Origin: Prevotella sp.
GTDB taxonomy: Bacteria; Bacteroidota; Bacteroidia; Bacteroidales; Bacteroidaceae
Assembly (NCBI GenBank): GCA_024688365.1
Contig: JAILEG010000017.1
Coordinates: forward strand, 1 to 64,000
Length of the DNA stretch: 64,000 nucleotides
Direction of reading: 5' to 3'
Shown: positions 27,977 through 37,589 of the stretch, piece after piece
Numbering within the stretch: the stretch's first letter is position 1
Layout of the letters: every line of letters begins with the position of its first letter
Notes under the pieces: generated by a model
The model's database searches: none
What the model was told of the DNA's origin: nothing
The model's input: only the letters and a program-made list of their open reading frames with translations
Position numbers and translations under genes: made by a program

Positions 27977-29524
27977 ATGAATACTATCATTGACAAACTA
28001 AGACCCTCAAAGCTCTTTGGCGGGCTTGCCGGTCTGCTGGCAGCTGTGCTGACAATGACACTGACGGCCTGCCAGGACAACGATATTGACCGCTCACCAA
28101 TGATTCTGAGTGGGATAGCAGCTGAGGACATCACGGGACAGCTGCAAGGAGACGACTATGTACTGACCTGGCCACAGCTCGCCGATGGTCAACAGATGCA
28201 GGTCTCTACCTACAGGAACGGCATCTTCTTCTCCTCTGAGACCGTCAGCGGCACCTCTTTCACACAGAGAACCATCCCGACTGGCACTCCTTATGAGTTT
28301 GTCCTTAAGGTTACCGATGGCACCAACCTCTCCGCAGGCGTTGTTAAAGAATATGTACGTCCAGGGGCAGCCAGTGTCACTGGTGTCTCAATGGCACAGG
28401 TAGAAAAGGCTTCAGGCTATGATGCCAAAGTGACATGGGAGACTCCGAAGAATGCCACCTCCGTTCTCTTCACCGCAACAAACGGCAATGGCCGTACCAT
28501 TACCGAGACCTTTGATGCACAGAAGAAAGAGTACACCATTACAGATGTTGCCTACAATGAGGACTGGACTGTCACCTTCGTTGCCAAGAACAATGAGGGT
28601 TCATCACTCCCCACAACGGCCTCTCTCCATATCGGCAAGACTGCCGTAGGCTTCCTCTCCGTATATGCTACACCTGCCGACCTCGTTGCCAACGGCGATG
28701 ACGATGAGGCATCAGCCTGGCTGTGGTTCCATGAGCAGTATCCTAACGGTACATTCGTCTCCTTCAGCAATATCCACAACGAGGCCGATGTTGATGCCTT
28801 CCGTGTTCTCTTCTGGCTGCGTGACCTTGAAGGAGCCACCGAGAATGACATCTGGAACATGCCTGCTGCCGTCCAAGCAGCTACACCTGCTCTTACCGCA
28901 TGGTACAAGGCGGGCGGCAGTCTCCTGCTCTGGGGACATGCCACACCTTTCATCGGCGACCTCGGCCGTATTGACAAGGCCCTTCTGCAGGGCAACACCC
29001 ACACCTTCGGGGCCGGACTTGGAACTACGAACAACGATACCTGGAAGATGGCCGTGTCAGCTAATCCTGGTGGGAAGTTTGCTGTTGACTACTCCTCACA
29101 TCCTCTCTACCGCGGTCTGACCGTTGAGACCGCAGGCAACGGGATGAAGCTCCTTGCCGTCAAAGGACCTGGATGGACAGAGGACCACAACTGTCTCTAC
29201 TTCGACATTCCAGCAACCTTGACCGGTATGAGCAACCAGGATGAGAGCTGCTACACATCCCTAACTCAGGTATACGGCATCTATCCGCTCGGCACATGGG
29301 ACAGCCAGACCGACTACATTTCCCAGCTCAACGTATGGGAGGCACAGCAGGGTAACACCCAATACAAGGGAACCGTTCTCTGCATTGGCAACGGCGGCTG
29401 TGAGTTCTCGCTCCGCAACAGCGATGGAACGGCTGACAAGAGTGCGCACCCAAAGAACAACAAATACCAGGACAACATCCTGAAGATGGCATCCAATGCC
29501 ATTGAATATCTCAAGACGAGATAA
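27977..29524 (+). CDS. Surface lipoprotein at the SusE position 1 (DUF4960-like, putative fructan-binding)
   Basis: The 515-residue product has a lipoprotein signal ending TLTACQDNDID, with acidic residues just after the cysteine as in surface-exposed Bacteroidota lipoproteins. Two Ig/FN3-like beta domains follow (about 40-230). A C-terminal domain (about 235-515) begins AVGFLSVYATPADLV and contains WLWFHEQYPNGTFVSFSNI, GGSLLLWGHATPFIGDLG and VLCIGNGGCEFSLRN. The C-terminal domain is clearly shared with the gene at 37590. I assign it to the DUF4960 type by recall. Position after susCD suggests glycan binding; no catalytic motif is evident. Confidence 0.8.
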   Translation: MNTIIDKLRPSKLFGGLAGLLAAVLTMTLTACQDNDIDRSPMILSGIAAEDITGQLQGDDYVLTWPQLADGQQMQVSTYRNGIFFSSETVSGTSFTQRTIPTGTPYEFVLKVTDGTNLSAGVVKEYVRPGAASVTGVSMAQVEKASGYDAKVTWETPKNATSVLFTATNGNGRTITETFDAQKKEYTITDVAYNEDWTVTFVAKNNEGSSLPTTASLHIGKTAVGFLSVYATPADLVANGDDDEASAWLWFHEQYPNGTFVSFSNIHNEADVDAFRVLFWLRDLEGATENDIWNMPAAVQAATPALTAWYKAGGSLLLWGHATPFIGDLGRIDKALLQGNTHTFGAGLGTTNNDTWKMAVSANPGGKFAVDYSSHPLYRGLTVETAGNGMKLLAVKGPGWTEDHNCLYFDIPATLTGMSNQDESCYTSLTQVYGIYPLGTWDSQTDYISQLNVWEAQQGNTQYKGTVLCIGNGGCEFSLRNSDGTADKSAHPKNNKYQDNILKMASNAIEYLKTR

Positions 29525-29563
29525 GTTTTCAGCCACTAAGCGTAATAATTCAGAAAAAAACGG

Positions 29564-29601
29564 CAGGGTTTCCCAAACATCATGGGAAGCCCTGTTTTTT
29601 T
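29564..29601 (+). terminator. Terminator of the susC1 operon
   Basis: CAGGGTTTCCCA pairs with TGGGAAGCCCTG (one G-U pair), followed by seven T residues. It is the clearest intrinsic terminator in the window, and it shows that the first Sus operon ends without a glycoside hydrolase. Confidence 0.92.
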
Positions 29602-29863
29602 GTGGTTCTTCTGTCAAGCCCCATTCGGTCATCTGACCAGAAGGCTGAAAGCCATCTTCTTGACATCTTCCAATGAACCCGTTTATATTACAACATCTAA
29701 TGCCAACCTTTGGATTAAAAAAGAAAAGGCGAACTCTTACGACAGCAAACAGTTTCATCCCACACACCTCAAGCATCACCCAGGCGGCAGGACATACAGA
29801 ATCTACAAATCAAACAGGTCACCCCATGACAACATTGGAAAAAGACAGGCAGCCTGATCCGAC

Positions 29864-30130
29864 CGCAAAACCTGCCCTTTGACATCTCAAAAGCAGCCCT
29901 TTCAACTGGCAAAAGGACTGCTTTAAAGAGTATAAACAAATTATTTTTATTACTTTTTTAAGTTATTATCAAGTAATATTTAATTTATTATTAATCTATT
30001 TTTAATTTATTATTATATATCTTTTAAACTGTTTTATATTTAAAATTAAATTATTTATAATCAGAAAAGGACAACTTTCAAGGTGCAAAAGGAGTACTTT
30101 TAAGGTCTCAAAGGGCAGCTTTCGAGGTTG
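29864..30130. repeat. 22-bp repeats flanking an AT-rich block
   Basis: Three 22-bp units on the left (29864-29930, cores CAAAACCTGCCCTTT, CAAAAGCAGCCCTTT and CAAAAGGACTGCTTT) and three on the right (30065-30130, cores AAAAGGACAACTTT, AAAAGGAGTACTTT and CAAAGGGCAGCTTT) share a quasi-palindromic AAAGG...CTTT core. Between them 29931-30064 is more than 90 percent A+T. The block lies between the susC1 operon terminator and the second regulator. No gene is evident in 29602-30253; two short frames there overlap the terminator or repeats. Confidence 0.75.
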
Positions 30131-30212
30131 GAACTGTCACATATAGCAGTTACATACTACCATTCTCCGATATTTTCTACCCAAGAATAGCCATTAAATT
30201 AGATATTTTATT

Positions 30213-30220
30213 TAAATTTG
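30213..30220 (+). promoter_or_regulatory. -7 element for the second regulator
   Basis: TAAATTTG matches TAnnTTTG, 33 bp upstream of the ATG. No -33 box is apparent, so this call is weak. Confidence 0.4.
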
Positions 30221-30253
30221 TAGCATAACAGTTACAAAAGCCTTTTTCACCTC

Positions 30254-32407
30254 ATGAAGTCAAAGCACCTATACTACATTATCATACTCTTGCTCCTATT
30301 GACATCCTGCAATGACACCCCACACTATACCATCGGTGTGTCACAGTGCAGCAATGACAGATGGAGACAGAAAGTGAACCACGAGATACTCATCGGGCAA
30401 TATCTATATGATGACGTTGAGGTGAGAATCACCAATGCCGACAACAACGACCGACGGCAAGTGAGGCAGATTGACTCACTGGTGCGTGAGAAGGTTGACC
30501 TACTCGTAGTGGCTCCAAGCAACATAAAAACCGTCACGCCCGCCATTGACCGGGCTTACAAGAGTGGCATACCTGTGATTGTCTATGACCGAAAGACAGC
30601 ATCACACAACTACAATGCCTACATTGGCTCGGACAATGTAGAAATAGGCCGTATCATCGGGCACTTTGTGTGCAACAGCCTTGAAGGGAAAGGAAATGTT
30701 GTTGAAATCACCGGGCTGAAAGGATCATCGCCCGTAACAGAGCGTCACCGAGGATTCATGGAAGTCATGCGCAGCTGTCCTGGCATCAAATTACATACCA
30801 TTAATGGCGACTGGAAAAGCACCACTGCACGCCGGCTGATGGCAGCGTACCTCAAAAGCGGAAAAAAAACAGACTATGTTTTTGCCCATAATGACCGGGA
30901 AGCCTACGGAGCTTACTTAGCTGCCAAGGACGCTGGAATGGAGCGGAACATCAAGTTCGTGGGGATTGACGGGCTTCCTGGGCCGAACGAGGGCATCGAC
31001 TATGTGAGAAGGGGCATCCTCGAAGGTTCCTTCATCTACCCCACAAAGGGCGAGGCAATCATGTCGCTCGCCATGAAGATACTGAACCATAGGCCCCACA
31101 AACGGGAGAACCTCCTGCAATCGACCATCGTCACGAAAGAGAACGCTGAGGTTGTCACCATGCAGAACCAGGAGATTGAGGAGCAGAGCCGCAACCTTGA
31201 CACCATCTATCATCAGATTGACACCTACATCCGCAAGGCACAGAGCCAGCACACCATCATCATCCTCTCTGCGGTCATCATCCTGCTGCTCCTCACCATC
31301 ATCTTCGTATTCTACCGATACCTGAATGAGAAGAACCGACTGAGCCGCAAGACGCAGGAGATGGCCGAGCAACGCATCAACTTCTTCACCCGTGCCAGCC
31401 ACGAGCTGCGCACACCGCTCACGCTTGTTGCCGACCCCATAGCCCGTGCCCTCACGATGCCACAGACGAAAGGAGAGCTGCGTCAGCTTCTGGAGATGGC
31501 ACACGGCAACACCCGCACCCTACTCCGCATCACAGGCAGCCTCACCGAGGACGAACACATCATGGACGACCTGACTGATGACAACCCCGAGGAGGTGAGG
31601 CGCGACAATGTATGCCGCCAGCTGATGGACAACAATGACGGCGAACGCACGTCAGTCCTCGTGGTTGATGACAACAATGACATACGTGAGTACCTGCGGC
31701 TGATTCTACAGGCTGACTACCAGGTGATCCTTGCCTCTGACGGGAAGCAGGCCCTGCAGCTTGCCAGGGAGAACATCCCCGACCTCATCGTGAGTGATGT
31801 CATGATGCCCGTCATGGACGGACTGGAGCTTTGCCGCCGCATCAAGGATGAGACTGTCACCGCCCATATTCCCGTACTCCTGCTTACGGCACGCTCACAG
31901 GAGTCGCAACGCATTGAGGGCTATGCCACCGGAGCCGATGCCTATCTCACCAAGCCCTTCTCTGAAAAACTGCTGAAAGCCCGCATCAGCAATCTGCTGC
32001 AAAACCGCAGACAGCTGCAGCAACTGCTCACAAGCAGCCAAAAGGCCGATGAAACCGACAGAAATAAGACTTCCCCCTTAGGCAGCCGTGACCAGGAATT
32101 CATCAACACGCTCAATCAGGTACTGCATAACCACCTTGCCAATCCGAAGCTGAAAGTGGAGGATATTGGCGATGAAATGGGCCTAAGCCGTGTTCAGCTC
32201 TATCGCAAGGTGAAGGCTTTGACCGGAATAACACCTGTTGAGCTGATGCGTAAGACGCGACTACAGGAAGGCTACCACCTTCTCAAGACCACCAACCGCA
32301 CCATTCAGGAGATAGCTTTCAGCGTGGGGTTTGCCACACCAAGCTATTTCACCACTTGCTTCAAGCAGGAGTTCGAGATGTACCCGAATGACGTACGGGC
32401 TGAATAG
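30254..32407 (+). CDS. Hybrid two-component regulator lacking the kinase ATPase domain
   Basis: This is a paralogue of the regulator at 19968. It has 717 residues against 874. Parts present: lipobox signal ending LLTSCND (Cys19); type I periplasmic binding domain starting YTIGVSQCSNDRWRQKVN; one membrane helix; the H-box FFTRASHELRTPLTL (His383); a receiver domain (VLVVDDNNDIREYLR, phospho-acceptor Asp515 in SDVMMPVMDG); and an AraC-type DNA-binding end. Missing is the whole ATPase domain with its N, G1 and G2 boxes. His383 and Asp515 are 132 residues apart, against 301 in the paralogue. The reading frame is kept across the loss. The protein cannot autophosphorylate alone; it might be phosphorylated by the intact paralogue or act without phosphorylation. 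It directly precedes the susC2 operon. Confidence 0.92.
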   Translation: MKSKHLYYIIILLLLLTSCNDTPHYTIGVSQCSNDRWRQKVNHEILIGQYLYDDVEVRITNADNNDRRQVRQIDSLVREKVDLLVVAPSNIKTVTPAIDRAYKSGIPVIVYDRKTASHNYNAYIGSDNVEIGRIIGHFVCNSLEGKGNVVEITGLKGSSPVTERHRGFMEVMRSCPGIKLHTINGDWKSTTARRLMAAYLKSGKKTDYVFAHNDREAYGAYLAAKDAGMERNIKFVGIDGLPGPNEGIDYVRRGILEGSFIYPTKGEAIMSLAMKILNHRPHKRENLLQSTIVTKENAEVVTMQNQEIEEQSRNLDTIYHQIDTYIRKAQSQHTIIILSAVIILLLLTIIFVFYRYLNEKNRLSRKTQEMAEQRINFFTRASHELRTPLTLVADPIARALTMPQTKGELRQLLEMAHGNTRTLLRITGSLTEDEHIMDDLTDDNPEEVRRDNVCRQLMDNNDGERTSVLVVDDNNDIREYLRLILQADYQVILASDGKQALQLARENIPDLIVSDVMMPVMDGLELCRRIKDETVTAHIPVLLLTARSQESQRIEGYATGADAYLTKPFSEKLLKARISNLLQNRRQLQQLLTSSQKADETDRNKTSPLGSRDQEFINTLNQVLHNHLANPKLKVEDIGDEMGLSRVQLYRKVKALTGITPVELMRKTRLQEGYHLLKTTNRTIQEIAFSVGFATPSYFTTCFKQEFEMYPNDVRAE

Positions 32408-32620
32408 AAGAATACAGCCTGCCGACAACCTCAACGATACGCATTGCCTTGCCCGGATACAGGATTACACGAGCCGCAGGGCAATGCCGGTATTATTTAT
32501 CCGTACAAGGAAGATTCTCCTACAGGACTTTGCCGATTTCCATAATGAAATCATTGACCGTGAACACAAAACAGCCTTACCTTAAAATTTTCAACTAAAT
32601 ACTTGAAGATTGTTGCACGC
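32408..32620. other. Gap between the second regulator and the susC2 operator
   Basis: The only structure I see is an inverted repeat GCATTGCC/GGCAATGC (about 32433-32487) with a long loop and a weak T-rich tail, possibly the terminator of the regulator. No coding frame is credible. Confidence 0.4.
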
Positions 32621-32683
32621 AACATTTGTTTAAGCCTGCGAACGATAAATAAGCCAAAGATATTCCCCCTTTCTATATCTTTG
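32621..32683 (+). promoter_or_regulatory. Operator and promoter of the susC2 operon
   Basis: AACATTTGTT (32621-32630), 6 bp, TGCGAACGAT (32637-32646), 29 bp, then the -7 element TATCTTTG (32676-32683). Both operator halves are identical to those at susC1. The spacer sequences are largely unrelated but equal in length. Confidence 0.85.
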
Positions 32684-32730
32684 CAGCAGAAACCAATTTA
32701 TACAACATCGTATTACTAACTATTAAAAGT

Positions 32731-35700
32731 ATGAAACATTTATCGCGAGTTATCACGAGTCTGCTGTTTCTTATGTATTGCGCCGGAGTGATGGCACAGA
32801 ACATAGATGTCAGCGGAACGGTGGTCGATGAGCAGGATCAGCCTGTCATCGGCGCATCAGTATTGCAGAAAGGGTCATCCAACGGGACTGTCACCGACAT
32901 AGATGGCAATTTCACCTTCAAGGCCCCTCAGGGAGCCACGCTCATCATATCCTATATAGGATACAAGACTGTGGAGGTAACGGCAGGAACAGGCATCAGC
33001 GTGAAGCTGCAACCAGATGCCAGTGAGCTGAACGAGGTTGTCGTCACCGGCTACACCACACAACGCAAGGCCGACCTGACAGGTGCCGTATCGGTTGTCA
33101 GTGTCGATGAGCTTGCCAAGCAGAACGAGAACAACCCGATGAAAGCCCTTCAGGGACGTGTGCCGGGTATGAATATCGCCGCTGACGGCTCACCCTCAGG
33201 CTCCGCGACGATCCGCATCCGTGGTATCGGAACGCTGAACAACAATGACCCGCTCTACATCATTGACGGCGTACCTACCAAAGCCGGCATGCACGAGCTG
33301 AACGGCAGCGACATCGAGAGCGTGCAGGTGCTGAAGGATGCCGCATCGGCATCCATCTACGGTAGCCGCGCCGCCAACGGTGTCATCATCATCACGACTA
33401 AGAAAGGAAAGGAAGGCAAGGTGAAGGTTGACATTGATGCCTCTGTTGCTGCTTCCATGTATGCCCACAAGATGGACGTACTCAATGCCAAGGAGTACGG
33501 ACAGGTGATGTGGCAGGCTTACGTCAACGATGGCATGGATCCTAACACCAATGGCCTGGGCTACCGCTATGACTGGGGCTACAACCCGCAGGGTACGCCC
33601 GTACTGAACGGTATCACGATGAGGAAATACCTTGATGCAGCAGGAACAACACCTGCCGCCGATACTGATTGGTTCGACCAGACCACCCGCACGGGTGTCA
33701 TCCAGAACTACAACGTCGCCGTAAGCAGCGGATCCGACCGCCACTCTTCCTACTTCTCCCTGGGGTATTACAAGAACCTCGGCATCATCAAGTCATCTGA
33801 CTTCGACCGATACTCAGCCCGCATGAACACTGAGTACAAGCTGATAAAGGATGTTCTGACCATCGGTGAGCATTTCACCCTGAACCGTACATCAGAGGTA
33901 CAAGCACCGGGCGGATTCCTTGAGAACGTTCTCCAGTTCAATCCTTCATTGCCTGTCTATACCGAGAAGGGAGAATACGCAGGTCCTGTGGGTGGCTATC
34001 CTGACCGCGAGAACCCTATAGCCCGCCTCAGCCGCAACAGCGACAACCGCTATACCTACTGGCGCACCTTCGGTGATGCTTACATTAACCTCCACCTGTT
34101 CAAGGGATTCAATCTCAGGTCTACCTTTGGCCTGGACTATGCCCAGAAGCAGCAGCGCATCTTCACCTATCCTATCACGGAGGGAACAGTCGCCAATCCC
34201 AAGAATGCTGTTGAACCCAAGCAGGAACACTGGACAAAGTGGATGTGGAATGCCGTCGCAACTTACAACTTCCAGGCTGGCAACCACCACGCTGATGCAA
34301 TGGCAGGTATCGAGCTGAACCGTGAGGACGACAACTATTTCTCCGCTTACAAGGAGGACTACATCATCTTAAACCCAACCTACATGTGGCCTGACGCAGG
34401 TACTGGCACCGCACAGGCTTACGGTGGCGGAGGCGGATTCTCACTTGTCTCTTACTTCGGCAAGCTGAACTACAACTACGCTGACAAATACCTGGCATCA
34501 TTCACCCTGCGCTACGATGGATCATCCCGCTTCGGAAAAAACAACCGCTATGCCACCTTCCCATCCGTATCGCTCGGCTGGCGCATCAATCAGGAGAAAT
34601 TCCTCAAGGACGCACAGTGGCTTAACGACCTGAAGCTGCGCGCTTCCTGGGGTGCTACCGGTAATCAGGAAATATCCAATATCGCCCGTTACACCATCTA
34701 CGTAAGCAACTACGGTGTAAGCGAGAACGGCGGTCAAAGCTATGGTACATCCTATGACATGGCCGGCACCAACGGTGGCGGCACACTGCCAAGCGGCTTC
34801 AAGCGTGACCAGCTGGGCAACAACGACATCAAGTGGGAGACCACGACACAGACCAACCTCGGTCTTGACTTCTCTATGTTCAACTCCTCACTCTACGGAA
34901 GTCTTGACTGGTACTACAAGAAGACCAAGGACATCCTTGTACAGATGGCTGGAATCGCAGCGATGGGAGAAGGCAGCACCCAGTGGATCAATGCCGGAGA
35001 GATGGAGAACCGAGGCCTGGAGTTCAACGTCGGCTACCGCAAGACCACAGATTGGGGACTTCACTATGACATCACGGGCAACATCAGCACCTACCGCAAC
35101 AAGATCACAGCCCTCCCGGCAACCGTTGCCGCCAACGGAACTTTCGGCGGAAACGGTGTGAAGAGCGTCATCGGTCATCCTATGGGCGCACAGGTAGGCT
35201 ACGTAGCTGACGGCATCTTCAAGAGCCAGGACGAGATTGACAACCATGCCAAGCAGGACGGAGCCGGACTGGGACGCATGAGGTGGAAAGACCTGAACCA
35301 CGATGATGCCATCACGGAGGCTGACCAGGACTGGATCTATGACCCAACACCTGACTTCTCTTATGGTTTCAACATATACCTGGAGTACAAGAACTTTGAC
35401 TTCACCATGTTCTGGCAGGGTGTACAGGGAGTGGACATCATCTCTGACCTGAAGAAGGAGACCGACATCTGGGCTGGTCTGAACATCGGCTATCTCAACA
35501 AGGGACACCGCCTAATGGATGCCTGGAGTGCAAACAACCCTGGCAGCAACATCCCAGCCCTGTCACTCTCTGACAACAACAACGAGAAGCGTGTGTCATC
35601 CTACTGGGTTGAGAACGGCTCCTATCTCAAGCTGCGCACCATCCAGCTGGGCTACAACCTCCCTGCGACCGTAGCCAACCGGCTTGCCATGCAGCGCCTG

Positions 35701-35832
35701 CGCTTCTATGTAAGCGCACAGAACCTGTTGACCATTCACAGCAAGAGCTTCACTGGCCTCGACCCCGAGAACCCGAACTACGGGTATCCTATCCCTCTCA
35801 ACATTACCTTTGGTATCAACGTTACTTTCTAA
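32731..35832 (+). CDS. SusC-like TonB-dependent transporter 2 (fructan locus)
   Basis: This 1033-residue outer-membrane transporter is paralogous to the one at 23006. A signal peptide ends LMYCAGVMAQ. The N-terminal extension domain is IDVSGTVVDEQDQPVIGASV. The plug carries TTQRKADLTGAVSVV, PLYIIDGVP and the near-invariant VLKDAASASIYGSRAANGV. The barrel ends in PLNITFGINVTF. Similarity with the first copy is high in the plug and lower in barrel loops, suggesting different oligosaccharide preference. It opens a four-gene operon with susD2, a SusE-position lipoprotein and a GH32 enzyme. Confidence 0.96.
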   Translation: MKHLSRVITSLLFLMYCAGVMAQNIDVSGTVVDEQDQPVIGASVLQKGSSNGTVTDIDGNFTFKAPQGATLIISYIGYKTVEVTAGTGISVKLQPDASELNEVVVTGYTTQRKADLTGAVSVVSVDELAKQNENNPMKALQGRVPGMNIAADGSPSGSATIRIRGIGTLNNNDPLYIIDGVPTKAGMHELNGSDIESVQVLKDAASASIYGSRAANGVIIITTKKGKEGKVKVDIDASVAASMYAHKMDVLNAKEYGQVMWQAYVNDGMDPNTNGLGYRYDWGYNPQGTPVLNGITMRKYLDAAGTTPAADTDWFDQTTRTGVIQNYNVAVSSGSDRHSSYFSLGYYKNLGIIKSSDFDRYSARMNTEYKLIKDVLTIGEHFTLNRTSEVQAPGGFLENVLQFNPSLPVYTEKGEYAGPVGGYPDRENPIARLSRNSDNRYTYWRTFGDAYINLHLFKGFNLRSTFGLDYAQKQQRIFTYPITEGTVANPKNAVEPKQEHWTKWMWNAVATYNFQAGNHHADAMAGIELNREDDNYFSAYKEDYIILNPTYMWPDAGTGTAQAYGGGGGFSLVSYFGKLNYNYADKYLASFTLRYDGSSRFGKNNRYATFPSVSLGWRINQEKFLKDAQWLNDLKLRASWGATGNQEISNIARYTIYVSNYGVSENGGQSYGTSYDMAGTNGGGTLPSGFKRDQLGNNDIKWETTTQTNLGLDFSMFNSSLYGSLDWYYKKTKDILVQMAGIAAMGEGSTQWINAGEMENRGLEFNVGYRKTTDWGLHYDITGNISTYRNKITALPATVAANGTFGGNGVKSVIGHPMGAQVGYVADGIFKSQDEIDNHAKQDGAGLGRMRWKDLNHDDAITEADQDWIYDPTPDFSYGFNIYLEYKNFDFTMFWQGVQGVDIISDLKKETDIWAGLNIGYLNKGHRLMDAWSANNPGSNIPALSLSDNNNEKRVSSYWVENGSYLKLRTIQLGYNLPATVANRLAMQRLRFYVSAQNLLTIHSKSFTGLDPENPNYGYPIPLNITFGINVTF

Positions 35833-35853
35833 CATCAATCTTCAGACAACAAT

Positions 35854-37587
35854 ATGAAAAAGATATTATATTCTGTCCTTATGCTTGCAACACTGGGCAT
35901 GACCAGCTGCTCCGACTTCCTGGATGAGCAGAAACCACAGGCCACGCTGAGTGACGACCAGGTGAAGGACCCAAAATACGTAGACAATCTGGTGGTTTCC
36001 GCCTATGCTGTCTTCATCTCAGCCGAGGACATCAACTCGTCCTTCTCCATGTGGAACTTCGACGTGCGCAGCGATGACGCCTACAAAGGCGGCAACGGTA
36101 CCAGCGATGGTGATGTGTTCCACCAGCTGGAAATCGAGCAAGGTGTACTGACCACAAACTGGAACATCAGCGATATGTGGCAGCGTCTCTACAACTGTAT
36201 CTCACGTGTGAACACAGCCATATCCCTGCTCGACCAGGTAGATGCGGCGGCCTACCCACAAAAGAACGAACGCCTCGCAGAAATGAAGTTCCTCCGCGCC
36301 TATGCGCACTTTCTTCTGAAACGACTCTATAAGAACATCCCGTTCATCACCGATGCCAACCTGACAACTGAGCAGTATAACACGCTGTCCAACCGGGAAT
36401 ACACCAATGACCAAGGCTGGCAGGTCATCATTGACGACCTCATGGAATCGTACAAGAACCTGCCCGTAAGTCAGGCTGACAAGGCACGCCCCACAAAGGC
36501 TGCCGCAGCGGCCTTCCTGACGAAAGTCTACATGTACAAGGCTTACCATCAGGACGATGAGAACTCGAACAAGGTGACCAGAATCTCCAAGGAGGACCTG
36601 CTGAAAGCCGTTGAGTTCAGCGATCCGGCTATCTATGCACAGGGTGGATATGGTCTGGAGAGCGACTTCCACAACAACTTCCGCCCCGAGCCACAATATG
36701 AGAACGGCAAGGAAAGTCTCTGGGCGATGCAGTACTCCACCAATGACGGGACAAAGAACGGCAACATGAACTGGAGCTATGGTTTGATCGTACCGAACAT
36801 CCCGGGTATTACCGATGGAGGATGCGACTTCTACAAACCCAGCCAGAACCTCGTCAACGCCTACCGCACTGACGCTGACGGACATCCGTTCATCGGCACC
36901 TACAACGGCAAGGACTATGACAAGGCAACCGACTATGCCGACCCACGTCTCTTCCTTACGGTGGGTATCCCAGGTCTGCCCTACGAGTTCAACAACAAGT
37001 TCATGATGGATGAGAGCTCAACCTGGAGCCGTAGCAACGGACTTTACGGCTATTACGTGACGCTCAAGCAAAATGTTGACCCCGAGAGTCCTTTCCTGAA
37101 GAAGGGTTCATGGTGGGGAACATCTGAGAACAGGATTGTCTTCCGCTATGCCGATGTGATACTGGAACGTGCCGAGGCTTTGGTTCAGCTGAATGACGGC
37201 CGAATCAATGAGGCTATCAGCCTTATCAATCAGATTCGCAACCGGGCCAAGCAGAGCATGGGAGCCATCAGCAATTATCAGAGCGACTATGGAGTGAGGA
37301 TGAACATTATGCCCTACACTGGCACCTACAGCCAGGAGCAAGCCCTCAATATCGTCAAGATGGAACGCCGTCTGGAGATGGGTATGGAGTGCGAGCGTTT
37401 CTTCGACCTCGTGAGATGGGGCGAGGCTGACAGCGTACTCAACAGGTATTTCGCCGAGGAGACCAACGACTGCTCCATCTATGGCAGCGCACATTTCACC
37501 AAGGACAAGAACGAGTATCTGCCCATCCCATACGCACAGATAGCGGCTTCTAACGGAAATTACAAACAAAACATTGGAAACTGGTAA
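35854..37587 (+). CDS. SusD-like surface glycan-binding lipoprotein 2
   Basis: This 577-residue SusD/RagB-family lipoprotein is the partner of the transporter just upstream (21-bp gap). The lipoprotein signal ends GMTSCSDFLDEQ (Cys20). Helical scaffold motifs are visible: LYNCISRVNTAISLL, EMKFLRAYAHFLLKRLY, KAAAAAFLTKVYMYKAY, DVILERAEALVQL and ERRLEMGMECERFFDLVRWG. It is the same length as SusD1. The next gene begins 2 bp after its stop codon. Confidence 0.95.
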   Translation: MKKILYSVLMLATLGMTSCSDFLDEQKPQATLSDDQVKDPKYVDNLVVSAYAVFISAEDINSSFSMWNFDVRSDDAYKGGNGTSDGDVFHQLEIEQGVLTTNWNISDMWQRLYNCISRVNTAISLLDQVDAAAYPQKNERLAEMKFLRAYAHFLLKRLYKNIPFITDANLTTEQYNTLSNREYTNDQGWQVIIDDLMESYKNLPVSQADKARPTKAAAAAFLTKVYMYKAYHQDDENSNKVTRISKEDLLKAVEFSDPAIYAQGGYGLESDFHNNFRPEPQYENGKESLWAMQYSTNDGTKNGNMNWSYGLIVPNIPGITDGGCDFYKPSQNLVNAYRTDADGHPFIGTYNGKDYDKATDYADPRLFLTVGIPGLPYEFNNKFMMDESSTWSRSNGLYGYYVTLKQNVDPESPFLKKGSWWGTSENRIVFRYADVILERAEALVQLNDGRINEAISLINQIRNRAKQSMGAISNYQSDYGVRMNIMPYTGTYSQEQALNIVKMERRLEMGMECERFFDLVRWGEADSVLNRYFAEETNDCSIYGSAHFTKDKNEYLPIPYAQIAASNGNYKQNIGNW

Positions 37588-37589
37588 TC

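Noticed and set aside
29582..29857. 91-codon plus-strand frame after the susC1 operon
   Set aside because: It begins inside the terminator stem and T-run and reads into the repeat-flanked region; no promoter or homology-like motif.
29864..30130. CRISPR array
   Set aside because: The 22-bp units follow each other directly or with no spacers, units diverge, and no cas genes are present.
30254..32407. ATPase-less regulator as a simple assembly artefact
   Set aside because: The junction keeps the frame and the linker sequence there is unlike the paralogue on both sides, which argues against chimeric assembly, though reads would be needed to be certain.
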